From Phormidesmis sp963789215 (GTDB lineage Bacteria > Cyanobacteriota > Cyanobacteriia > Phormidesmidales > Phormidesmidaceae), in NCBI GenBank assembly GCA_963789215.1, contig CAWBJY010000002.1, forward strand, positions 496,001 to 560,000: a DNA stretch of 64,000 nt, in the 5' to 3' direction. The position numbers were made by a program, and so were the translations under genes. This document shows positions 54,403-63,441 of the stretch, piece after piece; position 1 is the stretch's first letter, and the number at the start of each line of letters is the position of its first letter. A model generated the notes under the pieces. The model saw only the letters and a list, made by a program, of their open reading frames with translations. It was not told the DNA's origin and searched no databases.

Positions 54403-55887
54403 TTACTTTTTCCAGTGAGATTTGAGATCTAGCCGGGCGGATAGCTCACCGCGAATTTGGGTCATGATGGAGTCTTCGTCAATTTCGCTGATAATTTTAG
54501 CGACGACGGCCTTGGGGCTTTGATCTCCCCAAGTGGCTCCGTTGGCTAAGTAGTTTTTGGTGACCTGGGCGATCGCATAAGTAGACACGCCAGAGACGGC
54601 TGCCTGGGTGAGCGCGACTGATACGTAGGGGGTTGCCGTTAGTCCGCCGGTAGGGATCGCCGCTGCTGCTAGTGCACTTTTGAGGCCGCTAAGACCAAAG
54701 CTTACAATCAGTTCGCTGGCCGTGAGGCCGCCCATCGCAAAGGCAATTTTTTTCAGTAGCTGGGCTGCGCCCTTTTGCGTCATCTCTAGTCCGTATAGCC
54801 GAGCTAGTACGACAATTAGCGCAATGTCGATGGCGGCACCGCTGAGCAGATCTATAACGGTGATGGGGTTGAGGGCAACGGCGATAGATTTGGTGATGAC
54901 GGTTTTCCAGATGGTGTCATCGGCAGCGCGATCTCGCAGGGCTAGTTTTTGCGCAACGATCTGCTCGTTGATTTCATCGGCATACAGCAGCGTGTTGAGC
55001 GCGACGAGGGCTTTTCCTTCTCTTTGTAAAATCTCTAAGATTTTGAGCTTTAGCTCTGCAACATCTGGCTGGCCTCGTTCGACGTGGGTTTGGATCGTGC
55101 CATCGGCAGCGCGGGTGGCTCGTTTGATCAGGGGTGCGGCGGCGGCGATGACTAAATGATCCGAGGGAAGCAAGTCGATTAGCCGTTCGGACTGAAGCGT
55201 TTGTAGGATTTGAGTGCGATCGCTCTCCAGGTATTGATCGGCTTTATTAAATACAAGCAAGATGGGTTTGCCTGCCTGGTGCAGTTCGCTAAGGGCGGTG
55301 TGCTCCAACTGAGTAAGGTCGCCGGAGATGACAAAGAGAATAAGGTCGGCCTGGTGGGCTACTTTTTGCGCGATAGCTTGTCGGCGATCGCCGCCTACTT
55401 CATCAATGCCTGGTGTGTCGATCAGCTCAACTTTAGACGCCTGCTGCCCGGCTAGCGTTGCTCGGTAGATGTTCTCAATTGCGCTGGATTTATCTATGTT
55501 GGATTTATCTATGTCGGGCTTATGGGCATCCGACTGCCAGAGAATGCTTTCGGCCTGCTGGGTGACGCCGTGCAAAGGCCCGGTTTGAAAAATAGGTTGG
55601 CCTACTAGTGCATTGAGCAAGGAAGATTTACCTCTTCCTACCATGCCAAATACCGCAATATGCACTACCTGAGTTTCTAGCTTGCGTAAAACGCCGTCTA
55701 GATGGTGAATCTCAGCGTCTAGGTTCACTCGCTCTCGGGCTGAGAGATCTAAATTATCTATCAGATTTGAGACAGCCGCGATCGCCTGTTGATATCTCAA
55801 ATCATCCGTAAGCTGATCGAACTCGTGAGTCGACGTGGCTTTAGACTCGGCGTCTAGGTTATGCAGCTTGGGAGAGATCTCGCCCAT
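54403..55887 (-). CDS. Membrane-associated GTPase (DUF697 type)
   Basis: 494 residues. An N-terminal helical region (about 1-70) is followed by a Ras-like GTPase domain: G1 GMVGRGKSS, G3 DTPGIDEVGG, G4 FNKADQYLESD. The C-terminal part (about 320-450) has several hydrophobic helices (PITVIDLLSGAAIDIALIVVL and following) of DUF697 type. Members of this cyanobacterial group are of unknown function, probably membrane remodelling or regulation. The duplicated NIDKS in the switch region comes from a 15-nt repeat. Confidence 0.88.
   Translation of the reverse strand: MGEISPKLHNLDAESKATSTHEFDQLTDDLRYQQAIAAVSNLIDNLDLSARERVNLDAEIHHLDGVLRKLETQVVHIAVFGMVGRGKSSLLNALVGQPIFQTGPLHGVTQQAESILWQSDAHKPDIDKSNIDKSSAIENIYRATLAGQQASKVELIDTPGIDEVGGDRRQAIAQKVAHQADLILFVISGDLTQLEHTALSELHQAGKPILLVFNKADQYLESDRTQILQTLQSERLIDLLPSDHLVIAAAAPLIKRATRAADGTIQTHVERGQPDVAELKLKILEILQREGKALVALNTLLYADEINEQIVAQKLALRDRAADDTIWKTVITKSIAVALNPITVIDLLSGAAIDIALIVVLARLYGLEMTQKGAAQLLKKIAFAMGGLTASELIVSFGLSGLKSALAAAAIPTGGLTATPYVSVALTQAAVSGVSTYAIAQVTKNYLANGATWGDQSPKAVVAKIISEIDEDSIMTQIRGELSARLDLKSHWKK
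55485..55514 (-). repeat. 15-nt tandem repeat in the DUF697 GTPase gene
   Basis: Two identical 15-nt copies end to end on the plus strand (TGGATTTATCTATGT twice), read on the minus strand as part of DIDKSNIDKSS. The perfect identity suggests recent duplication. Confidence 0.9.
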
Positions 55888-56021
55888 ATGTTTGGCAATT
55901 AGTAGAGAGACGACAGGCGAATAGAGTCACCCGCGAGGGAGGAAATAGTGAGAGAATACAACCGTTAATGCTAAGCGTCGGCGTTAGGCTTAATTTACAT
56001 TGATTCTATTTTGAGTGCTTT

Positions 56022-56471
56022 ATGGAGTTTGAGAGCAACGCGCAGCGAGCCTGTTACAACCGAATCGTGCCTTGGATGCAAGACCTGTTTGGTGAGGCTG
56101 CCGTTTTATTTGAGGACGAACCCCTCTTTATCGTAACGATTGGTTCGGCAGTTGCCTCTACTCGCGTGATGTCTTGGGAAAGTAACGACGCGCTGGTTAC
56201 CACGCGCTCTTTTGTGGTGACCGATGTGGATATCACGCCAGAGCTAAGCTACTATCTGCTCCGCGAAAACAATGGTATTCAGTTTGGTCGGTTTGCACTC
56301 GATAAAGAAAACGACATTGTTTTTGAGCACAGCCTGGTCGGTTCTACTTGCGATCAAATTGAGCTAAAAACTTCGGTAACAACCGTTATTCGTCTTGCCG
56401 ATGACTATGACGATGAGATTGTTGCGCGGTGGGGCGGACAGCGAGCTTTGGAGCGATGGTCGGCTTCTTAA
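56022..56471 (+). CDS. YbjN / T3SS-chaperone-like small protein
   Basis: 149 residues with no signal or membrane segment. The fold outline (helix, five beta strands, helix) and motifs AVLFEDEPLFIVTIGSAVASTRV, DVDITPELSYYLLRENN and FGRFALDKENDIVFEHSLVGS match the YbjN-type family, similar to type III secretion chaperones. A general stress or chaperone role is inferred. It converges tail to tail (4 bp) with the HicB-WD40 gene. Confidence 0.85.
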   Translation: MEFESNAQRACYNRIVPWMQDLFGEAAVLFEDEPLFIVTIGSAVASTRVMSWESNDALVTTRSFVVTDVDITPELSYYLLRENNGIQFGRFALDKENDIVFEHSLVGSTCDQIELKTSVTTVIRLADDYDDEIVARWGGQRALERWSAS

Positions 56472-56475
56472 CCGG

Positions 56476-57996
56476 CTACTCCCATATTCTTATTTCTTGG
56501 TCTTTGCCGCTGGTAATCAGCGTCCGCTCTCTTGCTTTAAATGCTGTAGCCAAAACCCAGTCGGAGTGGCCTTCTAGGCTTTCTATAAGCTTGTAGTCGG
56601 ATAGGCTCCAGAGTTTTACGGTGGTATCGGTGCTGCCGCTAGCTAGCGTATCGCCGTTATTGCTAATGGATAAACTTACGATGTTGTTTTGGTGCCCTTC
56701 TAGCGTCGCTTGCAGTTCACCTGTTTCTAGTGACCATAGCTTGATGGTTTTGTCCCAGCTCCCGCTGGCTAACGTTTTTCCGTCTGGGCTGATGGCTACT
56801 GCGCGTACGTCGCTCTGGTGCCCGGTGAACGTTTTTATAGGCTGTCCGGTGGCCAAATCCCACTGACGAACGGTGCGATCGCTATCTCCACTGACAAACG
56901 ATGTGCCATCTGGCGAGACGGCGACTGACCATATGGTTGCGTTATTGCTATTACTATTGCTGTAAAGCGCCTGACCTGTTTCTAAGTCCCAGGCGGTGAT
57001 GCTGCCATCGTTGGCACCGCTGATAAAGCGGCTCTCGTCTGGGGCGATTGCGACAGACCAAACTGGGACGGACGATGGCAGGTGATATAGCAGTTCGCCC
57101 GTTTGCAGGTTCCAAACTTTGATACCGTCGCCGCTGCTGCTGATAAACCGACGAGCGTTGGGAGCGATCGCAATTGCTCTGACTATATCGTTATGGGCTT
57201 CTATGGTTCGAACGGGCTGTCCGCTTCCCTGATCTGTAATGGTGATGAGTCCTGTCTCGGCACCGCTGACAATAAGGTTAATGTTGCGGCTTTCGTCTGA
57301 GTAGGTGGCGATCGCCCAAATTGCACTGGTCTCTGTAATGGAGTTAGCCAGCGTCAGCTGCAAGGCCGCAGAGGAAGAAGTTTCGGCGTTTGGTTTGGAA
57401 TTGGCTTTGACCACTGGCTGCGGATCATTTTTGGCCGCCGATGGCGCTTGGCTAGCGTCCGGTTTAGCTTCGGTTCTAGCCGCCGAGTCTTCAGCAGAGG
57501 GCGCTGCCGAAACTGCTTGCTTTGGCACCAAAAAGTCTCTGGAGACAAAAGCTAGCGCTGTTAATACTGCGGCTGCAACTGCTGATGTTGCTATGCTCAC
57601 GAGTGCGGTTCTTAGCACTGGGAAAGTGAGCTTTTGGGGGACGGGCGATGGATCGGCGATCGCTTCTTCTGACGGGCTAGTAGCGCTGTGACTCGATGGC
57701 TTAGCGGGAGTGAGCGCAGTTTCGCCAACGACCGGAGAACTTACTTTGACCGATGATTCGGCCAGGGGTTCGACTAGAGGTTCAGCCAAGGGTTTGACGA
57801 ATGATTCGGCTAAAGGTTCAGCCAAGGGTTCGATAGGAGAATTGAGGCGCTGTAAAATATTCTCTCCGTTGATAGCCGCTTCTGCGTAGCTATCTCCCCT
57901 AGCGTAGACCTGCTCAGGAAAATCGGGGAAGTGCACCAGGTAGCAGTCGTCTTTGTCCGACCAGACGATTACCATCTGATACCGAAGCGTACTCAT
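56476..57996 (-). CDS. HicB-like domain, TM helix and seven WD40 repeats
   Basis: 506 residues. The N-terminus (about 5-50, YQMVIVWSDKDDCYLVHFPD, then GDSYAEAAINGENILQRL) is HicB-like, normally the antitoxin half of a toxin-antitoxin pair. A Pro/Leu/Glu tandem-repeat linker (about 50-85) leads through an Ala/Ser stretch to a TM helix (about 120-150). Seven WD repeats (about 225-506) form one propeller. Blades 2 to 7 each end in a WN/WD/WS/WE tryptophan. No HicA toxin gene is adjacent. Function is unknown; I have not seen this fusion described. Confidence 0.85.
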   Translation of the reverse strand: MSTLRYQMVIVWSDKDDCYLVHFPDFPEQVYARGDSYAEAAINGENILQRLNSPIEPLAEPLAESFVKPLAEPLVEPLAESSVKVSSPVVGETALTPAKPSSHSATSPSEEAIADPSPVPQKLTFPVLRTALVSIATSAVAAAVLTALAFVSRDFLVPKQAVSAAPSAEDSAARTEAKPDASQAPSAAKNDPQPVVKANSKPNAETSSSAALQLTLANSITETSAIWAIATYSDESRNINLIVSGAETGLITITDQGSGQPVRTIEAHNDIVRAIAIAPNARRFISSSGDGIKVWNLQTGELLYHLPSSVPVWSVAIAPDESRFISGANDGSITAWDLETGQALYSNSNSNNATIWSVAVSPDGTSFVSGDSDRTVRQWDLATGQPIKTFTGHQSDVRAVAISPDGKTLASGSWDKTIKLWSLETGELQATLEGHQNNIVSLSISNNGDTLASGSTDTTVKLWSLSDYKLIESLEGHSDWVLATAFKARERTLITSGKDQEIRIWE

Positions 57997-58038
57997 TATT
58001 CGTAGCCTTATTGCTGTTCTACTACTCTAAATGAATAA

Positions 58039-58067
58039 CCCCCACTGGCGTGCTCGTCCAATGGGGG
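58039..58067 (-). terminator. Hairpin after the 58-aa ORF
   Basis: On the minus strand CCCCCATTGG pairs with CCAGTGGGGG (one G-U) around a 9-nt loop, then an A/T-rich stretch. It separates the small ORF from the HicB-WD40 gene. Confidence 0.7.
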
Positions 58068-58102
58068 TGTTACCTCTAATTTGCTGTGGTGTCGCTAGCG
58101 CA

Positions 58103-58279
58103 TTATGCAGGCTGTGCTGTCTTCTGAACAGACTGTGCAGCCGTCTTTTTAGCGGCGGACGAAGGCGCGATGATATGCGCTCTGCTGTCTTCAGCTCTCT
58201 TTTGAGAAACGCCGATAAAGCCTACCGCTAGAATCACAATGGGGGAACCGAATACTGCTGCGATTGCTAATCCAAACAT
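58103..58279 (-). CDS. 58-residue membrane protein, unknown function
   Basis: A short ORF with an AAGGA ribosome binding site 8 nt before the ATG and a terminator behind it. The product has one N-terminal TM helix (FGLAIAAVFGSPIVILAVGFI) followed by a basic, Ala-rich tail. The size and helix position resemble small photosynthetic or envelope subunits, but I recognise no family. Confidence 0.6.
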   Translation of the reverse strand: MFGLAIAAVFGSPIVILAVGFIGVSQKRAEDSRAHIIAPSSAAKKTAAQSVQKTAQPA

Positions 58280-58486
58280 AGGGAAGTCCTTGCTGTGTTA
58301 TCTACTTTTAATCCTTTTCGGTGGGTTACCTCAACAGTAGAAACCCTTAAAGTTTGAGCACATACTCTTAAAGCTTGTATAAAGTAGCTCATCAAGATCA
58401 GAATATCATACTTACTTACTGTACTTGATCGTCGGTTATTGCACTTGCTCGCACGACTTAGCGATGGTCACTACTCGCGCTAGAAA

Positions 58487-58516
58487 GCCCCCGCTCGTTT
58501 GTGAACAAGCGGGGGC
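58487..58516 (-). terminator. ugd terminator
   Basis: 9-bp perfect GC-rich stem (GCCCCCGCT/AGCGGGGGC) around a 12-nt loop. On the minus strand it is followed by TTTC. About 40 bp past the ugd stop. Confidence 0.85.
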
Positions 58517-58553
58517 CGTTAGGGTCTGAATTTTTGCGATCGCTAAAGCCGGT

Positions 58554-59945
58554 CTATCGGCCCATACCTACGTACTGGAAGCCCTGCGCTTCTAATCCTT
58601 TTTGATCGAGGAAGTTACGACCGTCAATCATCACGGGGGCGTTCATCAGCTTGGCCATTTTGCCGTAGTCTAAGTCTTTGAACTTGGCCCAGTCGGTTAC
58701 GAGCACTAGTGCGTCGCAGCCGTCGGCTAATCGCTCGGGGTCGGTTTCGACAATGACGCCAGTAAGGCCTTGGCTGACGCCGCTTTGAGAGACAATGGGA
58801 TCGTAGGCTTTGACTCTTGCTCCTAGACGGTTGAGCTGCTCAATCATGATTAGCGAGGGGGCATCGCGCATGTCGTCAGTGTCGGGCTTGAAGGTAAGGC
58901 CCAGTAAGCCTACCGTTTTGCCTTTTAAGATTTTGAGGACTTGCTGAAGCTTTTCGATGGTGAGCACGCGCTGGCGATCGTTGACGTTGATAGTGGCTTT
59001 TAGCAGCTCCGCTTCGTAGCCGTAGTCGTCGGCGGTGTGGACAAGGGCGGATACGTCTTTGGGGAAGCAGGAGCCACCCCAGCCAATGCCCGCTTGTAAG
59101 AACTTGCTGCCAATGCGCGAGTCTAGGCCGATGCCTGCGGCGACCTGGGTAACGTCTGCACCAACGCGATCGCAGATATTGGCGACTTCATTAATAAAGC
59201 TAATTTTGGTAGCCAGGAACGCGTTGGAAGCATATTTCACCATTTCCGCAGAGCTAAGGTCGGTAACGACGACCGGCACTTGGGGCGCGTCGCTATCTTC
59301 AGCGAACCGGCGCTCTACAATCGGGGTGTAGAGTTCTTTCATCATGGCGATCGCTTTGTCGCTGTTGCTGCCTAGCACAATGCGATCGGGATTGAAGGTG
59401 TCGTAAACCGCAGAGCCTTCTCGTAAGAACTCAGGATTACTGACGACGTCGAAGGAACCGTTGACTTCGGGAGCTGTGGGCATGGGAGCGCCTGCACCGA
59501 CGCTGACGGGAACTTTTTGACGCTCGGCAATGCCGTCTAGCACAATCATGCGCACCCAGTCGCCAGAGCCAATAGGCACGGTGGATTTGTTAACAATGAC
59601 TTTGTAGCCATCGTTGAGGTGTTCGCCAATGCCGCGAGCGACGGCTTCTACGTAGCGGGTGTCGCTTTCGCCAGTGGGCAAAGCCGGGGTGCCTACGGCG
59701 ATGAACAGAATGTCGCCATGGTCGACGCCTGCGCCCAAATTGGAGGTAAATTCTAGATTACCTGAGGCCATTGAGGACTTCATTAAATCGGAAAGGCCCG
59801 GCTCGTAAATCGGCGACTGGCCAGATTTCATGAGCTGTACTTTCTCCTCATTGTTATCCACACAGATAACATGATGTCCAATGTGTGATAGACACACGCC
59901 GGTGACTAGGCCAACATAACCAGTTCCGATAACGCAAACACGCAT
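58554..59945 (-). CDS. ugd: UDP-glucose 6-dehydrogenase
   Basis: 463 residues. It has the N-terminal NAD motif VIGTGYVGLVTGVCLSHIGH, substrate blocks NKSTVPIGSGD and NPEFLREGSA, and catalytic Cys in WGGSCFPKDVSAL. LLGLTFKPDTDDMRDAPS opens the C-terminal domain. It oxidises UDP-glucose to UDP-glucuronate in two steps. It lies directly behind the UDP-glucuronate decarboxylase gene on the same strand (about 100 bp gap), forming a UDP-xylose pathway. Confidence 0.97.
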   Translation of the reverse strand: MRVCVIGTGYVGLVTGVCLSHIGHHVICVDNNEEKVQLMKSGQSPIYEPGLSDLMKSSMASGNLEFTSNLGAGVDHGDILFIAVGTPALPTGESDTRYVEAVARGIGEHLNDGYKVIVNKSTVPIGSGDWVRMIVLDGIAERQKVPVSVGAGAPMPTAPEVNGSFDVVSNPEFLREGSAVYDTFNPDRIVLGSNSDKAIAMMKELYTPIVERRFAEDSDAPQVPVVVTDLSSAEMVKYASNAFLATKISFINEVANICDRVGADVTQVAAGIGLDSRIGSKFLQAGIGWGGSCFPKDVSALVHTADDYGYEAELLKATINVNDRQRVLTIEKLQQVLKILKGKTVGLLGLTFKPDTDDMRDAPSLIMIEQLNRLGARVKAYDPIVSQSGVSQGLTGVIVETDPERLADGCDALVLVTDWAKFKDLDYGKMAKLMNAPVMIDGRNFLDQKGLEAQGFQYVGMGR

Positions 59946-60048
59946 GGCAGTGAAGCTCCTTGTAAGCTAGATAGTTTGAATAGGTTTGAAAAGAGCCTAG
60001 CGAATAGACCCTTCGCGATATGAAACAGTCGTCCTCAGCAGACGGCTG

Positions 60049-61026
60049 TTAGGCGGTGGTAACGATAGTTTCAGGAAGATTTTGGCTGAGAGTGCCGTTG
60101 GCTTCCATGCGATCGCGAAAATCTGCAATGGTTTTCTCTAGTCCAGCCTGCAGATCCACAGTAGGCTGCCAGCCTAAAAGCGCTTCCGCCTTGGTAATAT
60201 CTGGCTGGCGGCGGCGCGGATCGTCTTGGGGTAAAGGCTTGTACTGAACCTCTACGTTGGGATTTACCATCCTTTGAATGGTTTCTGCTAGCTGTAAAAT
60301 CGTGTACTCGCCCGGATTGCCAATGTTAATTGGCCCGGTTTGGTCGCTGTTCATCAGGCGGATAAAGCCTTCAACCAAGTCGGAAACGTAGCAGAAGCTG
60401 CGCGTTTGAGAGCCATCGCCGTAAACCGTGAGCGGCTGTCCGCTGAGGGCCTGAACAATAAAATTACTCACGACGCGTCCGTCGTTTTCCAACATGCGAG
60501 GGCCATACGTATTAAAAATTCTGACGACTCGGATTTCGACATCGTTTTGCCGGTGATAGTCGAAAGCCAGGGTTTCGGCCATGCGCTTGCCTTCGTCGTA
60601 GCAACTGCGGATGCCAATCGGGTTAACGCTGCCGCGATATTCCTCAGGCTGAGGATGAACTTCGGGATCGCCATAAACTTCGGAGGTCGAAGCTAGGAAG
60701 AATCTGGCTTTAACGCGCTTTGCTAGGCCCAGCATATTGAGCGTACCTAGCACGTTGGTTTTGACCGTTTTGACCGGATTGTACTGATAGTGTACCGGGG
60801 AGGCAGGACAGGCCAGGTGGTAGATTTGATCGACTTCGAGGCGAATTGGCTCGGTGATATCGTGACGAACAAGTTCGAAGTAAGGATGATCCATCCAGCG
60901 CAGCACATTGCGCTTGTGGCCCGTGTAGAAATTATCTAGACAAATAACTTCGTGGTTTGCGTTCATGAGCCGATCGATTAGATGGGATCCGATGAAGCCA
61001 GCCCCGCCGGTGACTAAAATTCTCAT
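60049..61026 (-). CDS. UDP-glucuronate decarboxylase (UDP-xylose synthase)
   Basis: 325 residues from ATG 61026 (MRILVTGGAGFIGSHLIDRL). The in-frame start at 61089 adds 21 unconserved residues. Extended SDR motifs are GGAGFIGSH, IYHLACPASPVHYQYNPVKT, STSEVYGDPEVHPQPE and SCYDEGKRMAE (Tyr-Lys pair), with IRVVRIFNTYGPRM. The family converts UDP-glucuronate to UDP-xylose. Next to ugd, it would feed xylose into surface polysaccharides such as those exported by the 13-20 kb genes. Confidence 0.95.
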   Translation of the reverse strand: MRILVTGGAGFIGSHLIDRLMNANHEVICLDNFYTGHKRNVLRWMDHPYFELVRHDITEPIRLEVDQIYHLACPASPVHYQYNPVKTVKTNVLGTLNMLGLAKRVKARFFLASTSEVYGDPEVHPQPEEYRGSVNPIGIRSCYDEGKRMAETLAFDYHRQNDVEIRVVRIFNTYGPRMLENDGRVVSNFIVQALSGQPLTVYGDGSQTRSFCYVSDLVEGFIRLMNSDQTGPINIGNPGEYTILQLAETIQRMVNPNVEVQYKPLPQDDPRRRQPDITKAEALLGWQPTVDLQAGLEKTIADFRDRMEANGTLSQNLPETIVTTA

Positions 61027-61295
61027 AGATTTGATATATGCCTGCAAAAACGTTGAGTATCTACCCAGATAACGACTGCTACGCCGCATATCAAGTTGCG
61101 TTGAGCTGTCGGTTCGAGTGTCGCTAAGGCTCGAAGCTGACTAAAAATGTAACAAAGTTTTCTTGATACAAATGACAATCTCTTGGGCGTTCACTAAAAC
61201 TTCAACCGCTTTTAGGAATACCCAGATCATTTATGCCTATATCAAATTTTCTTGAACTGCGAGGCGAGCTACTAGCCAAACTGTTCGCTAAATTT

Positions 61296-63110
61296 TTAGC
61301 TGCTAGGCGTTAGCTTTAGCACGGCCATAAACGCCTCTTGAGGCACGTCTACTGTGCCGATAGACTTCAGTCGCTTTTTACCTTTGGCTTGTTTTTTCAG
61401 CAGCTTTTTCTTTCTCGAAATATCGCCGCCATAGCACTTGGCCAGCACGTCTTTGCGCAACGCCGGAATGCTTTCGCTAGCAATAATTCGGCTACCGATA
61501 GAGGCTTGAATCGGCACTTTAAACTGATGGCGCGGAATCAGCTCTTTGAGCTTTTCGGTGAGGGCTCGGCCGACGTAATAGGCTTTGTCCTTGTGGACAA
61601 TCGCTGCTAGTGGATCAACTTTGTCGCCGTTGATCATCACATCTAGCTTGACTAGCGCATTAGCCCGGTAGCCGATGAGCTGATACTCCATACTGGCATA
61701 GCCTCTGCTGCGCGACTTCATCTGGTCGAAGAAGTCGGTCACGACTTCTGCTAGCGGCAGTTCGTAAATTAGCGTGGTGCGACCGGGCGTAAGGTATTTC
61801 ATATCTTGAAACTCTCCTCGGCGAGCCTGGCATAGTTCCATAAGCGTGCCGACAAATTCCTCGGGCGTGATGATGTCTACCTTAATGTAGGGTTCTTCTA
61901 TTTTCTCTCGCTGTTGGGGGTCGGGTAGCAGGCTAGGGTTGTCGATTTCGACGACTTCGCCGGTAATGGTGGTGACTTTGTAAATCACTGACGGAGCGGT
62001 GGTGATGAGATCGAGATCGTATTCTCGCTCTAGTCGCTCTTGCACAATTTCCATGTGCAGCAGTCCTAAAAAGCCGCAGCGAAAACCAAAGCCCATGGCG
62101 CTAGAGGTTTCGGGTTCGTACTTTAGAGCGGCGTCGTTGAGCCGCAGTTTGTCGAGGGCTTCGCGCAGGTCTTCGTACTGGTCGGAGTCGGTGGGAAATA
62201 GGCCGCAGAAGACAACGGGTTTGGCTTCTATGTAACCGGCTAAAGGCTCTGCGGCGCGGTTCTTCACCAGTGTAATGGTGTCGCCGACTCGGGCGTCTTC
62301 TACTGACTTGATGGAGGCGGAGATGTAGCCTACTTCGCCGGAGTGCAGTTCGTCTACGGGCTTTTGGGTGGGAGCCAAAACGCCTAGTTCGTCGATGTCG
62401 TATTCTTTGCCGGAGGCCATCAGGTGAATGCGATCGCCTTTGCCAATTGTGCCGTCTGTAATGCGGAAGTAAATAATCACGCCTCGATAGCTGTCGTAAT
62501 AGCTATCGAATATCAGAGCTCGCACCGGCTCGTTGTTTTTGTCCGCTGGGGGGGGAACTAGATAGACAATCGACTCTAAAATTTCGGTGATGCCAATTCC
62601 TTGCTTAGCCGATGCGAGGATGGCTCCGCTACAGTCGAGTCCAATGACTTCTTCAATTTCTTTTTTAACGCGCTCAGGATCTGCGCCGGGCAAGTCTACC
62701 TTGTTGAGCACTGGGATAATTTCTAGGTCGTTATCGAGCGCTAGGTAGACGTTGGCTAGCGTTTGCGCTTCTACGCCCTGGGAGGCATCGACGACAAGGA
62801 GGGCGCCTTCGCAAGCGGCGAGCGATCTAGACACTTCGTAGGTAAAGTCAACGTGGCCTGGCGTATCAATTAAATTGAGGACGTAATTTTCACCGTCTTT
62901 GGCGGTGTAGTTCATCCGGGCGGCCTGAAGCTTGATGGTGATGCCGCGCTCTCGCTCGATGTCCATGGAGTCGAGGAACTGGGCCTTCATGTCTCTGTCG
63001 CTGACAGTGCCCGTTTCCTGCAGGAGCCGGTCGGCCAGCGTGGATTTGCCGTGGTCGATGTGGGCAATGATGGAAAAGTTGCGCAGGCGTGAAACGGGAA
63101 CGTCGGTCAT
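61296..63110 (-). CDS. lepA: Elongation factor 4 (LepA)
   Basis: 604 residues from ATG 63110 (MTDVPVSRLRNFSIIAHIDH), the usual LepA length. A longer frame to 63257 is unconserved. G motifs are AHIDHGKST, DTPGHVDF and NKVDLPGAD. The EF-G-like domains and the unique LepA C-terminal domain (CYGGDISRKKKLLKKQAKGKKRLKSIG) are intact. It acts on stalled ribosomes and in initiation/assembly under stress. The long shadow frames opposite it are not genes. Confidence 0.97.
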   Translation of the reverse strand: MTDVPVSRLRNFSIIAHIDHGKSTLADRLLQETGTVSDRDMKAQFLDSMDIERERGITIKLQAARMNYTAKDGENYVLNLIDTPGHVDFTYEVSRSLAACEGALLVVDASQGVEAQTLANVYLALDNDLEIIPVLNKVDLPGADPERVKKEIEEVIGLDCSGAILASAKQGIGITEILESIVYLVPPPADKNNEPVRALIFDSYYDSYRGVIIYFRITDGTIGKGDRIHLMASGKEYDIDELGVLAPTQKPVDELHSGEVGYISASIKSVEDARVGDTITLVKNRAAEPLAGYIEAKPVVFCGLFPTDSDQYEDLREALDKLRLNDAALKYEPETSSAMGFGFRCGFLGLLHMEIVQERLEREYDLDLITTAPSVIYKVTTITGEVVEIDNPSLLPDPQQREKIEEPYIKVDIITPEEFVGTLMELCQARRGEFQDMKYLTPGRTTLIYELPLAEVVTDFFDQMKSRSRGYASMEYQLIGYRANALVKLDVMINGDKVDPLAAIVHKDKAYYVGRALTEKLKELIPRHQFKVPIQASIGSRIIASESIPALRKDVLAKCYGGDISRKKKLLKKQAKGKKRLKSIGTVDVPQEAFMAVLKLTPSS

Positions 63111-63441
63111 GAAGGTGCCGCTGAAACAGTGTAGGCAAAAGCTAAAACTAGCCCAGTTTGGGGCGCAGTCTAAACTTATATTAAATCCTCTGGCTAAGAA
63201 TTTGAGTTTGCGGGTTGATTTGTCTTGCGATCGCCTGATCGCCGATAGCCATCTCACGCATTACCCTTTCCTACTCTTTGAGTTCTACGTTTTGGGGTCT
63301 ACGTAATATCTCGAATGTGATTTCGCTGCCCTCATCCTGAGCCAATAAGCGATAATCTTGACTAAATGTGCTTTTGCCGAATTTTGAACGACGCTAGCTT
63401 TTATATCAACGTTTTTGAATTAGTGGGCTTCTAAACTAAGC

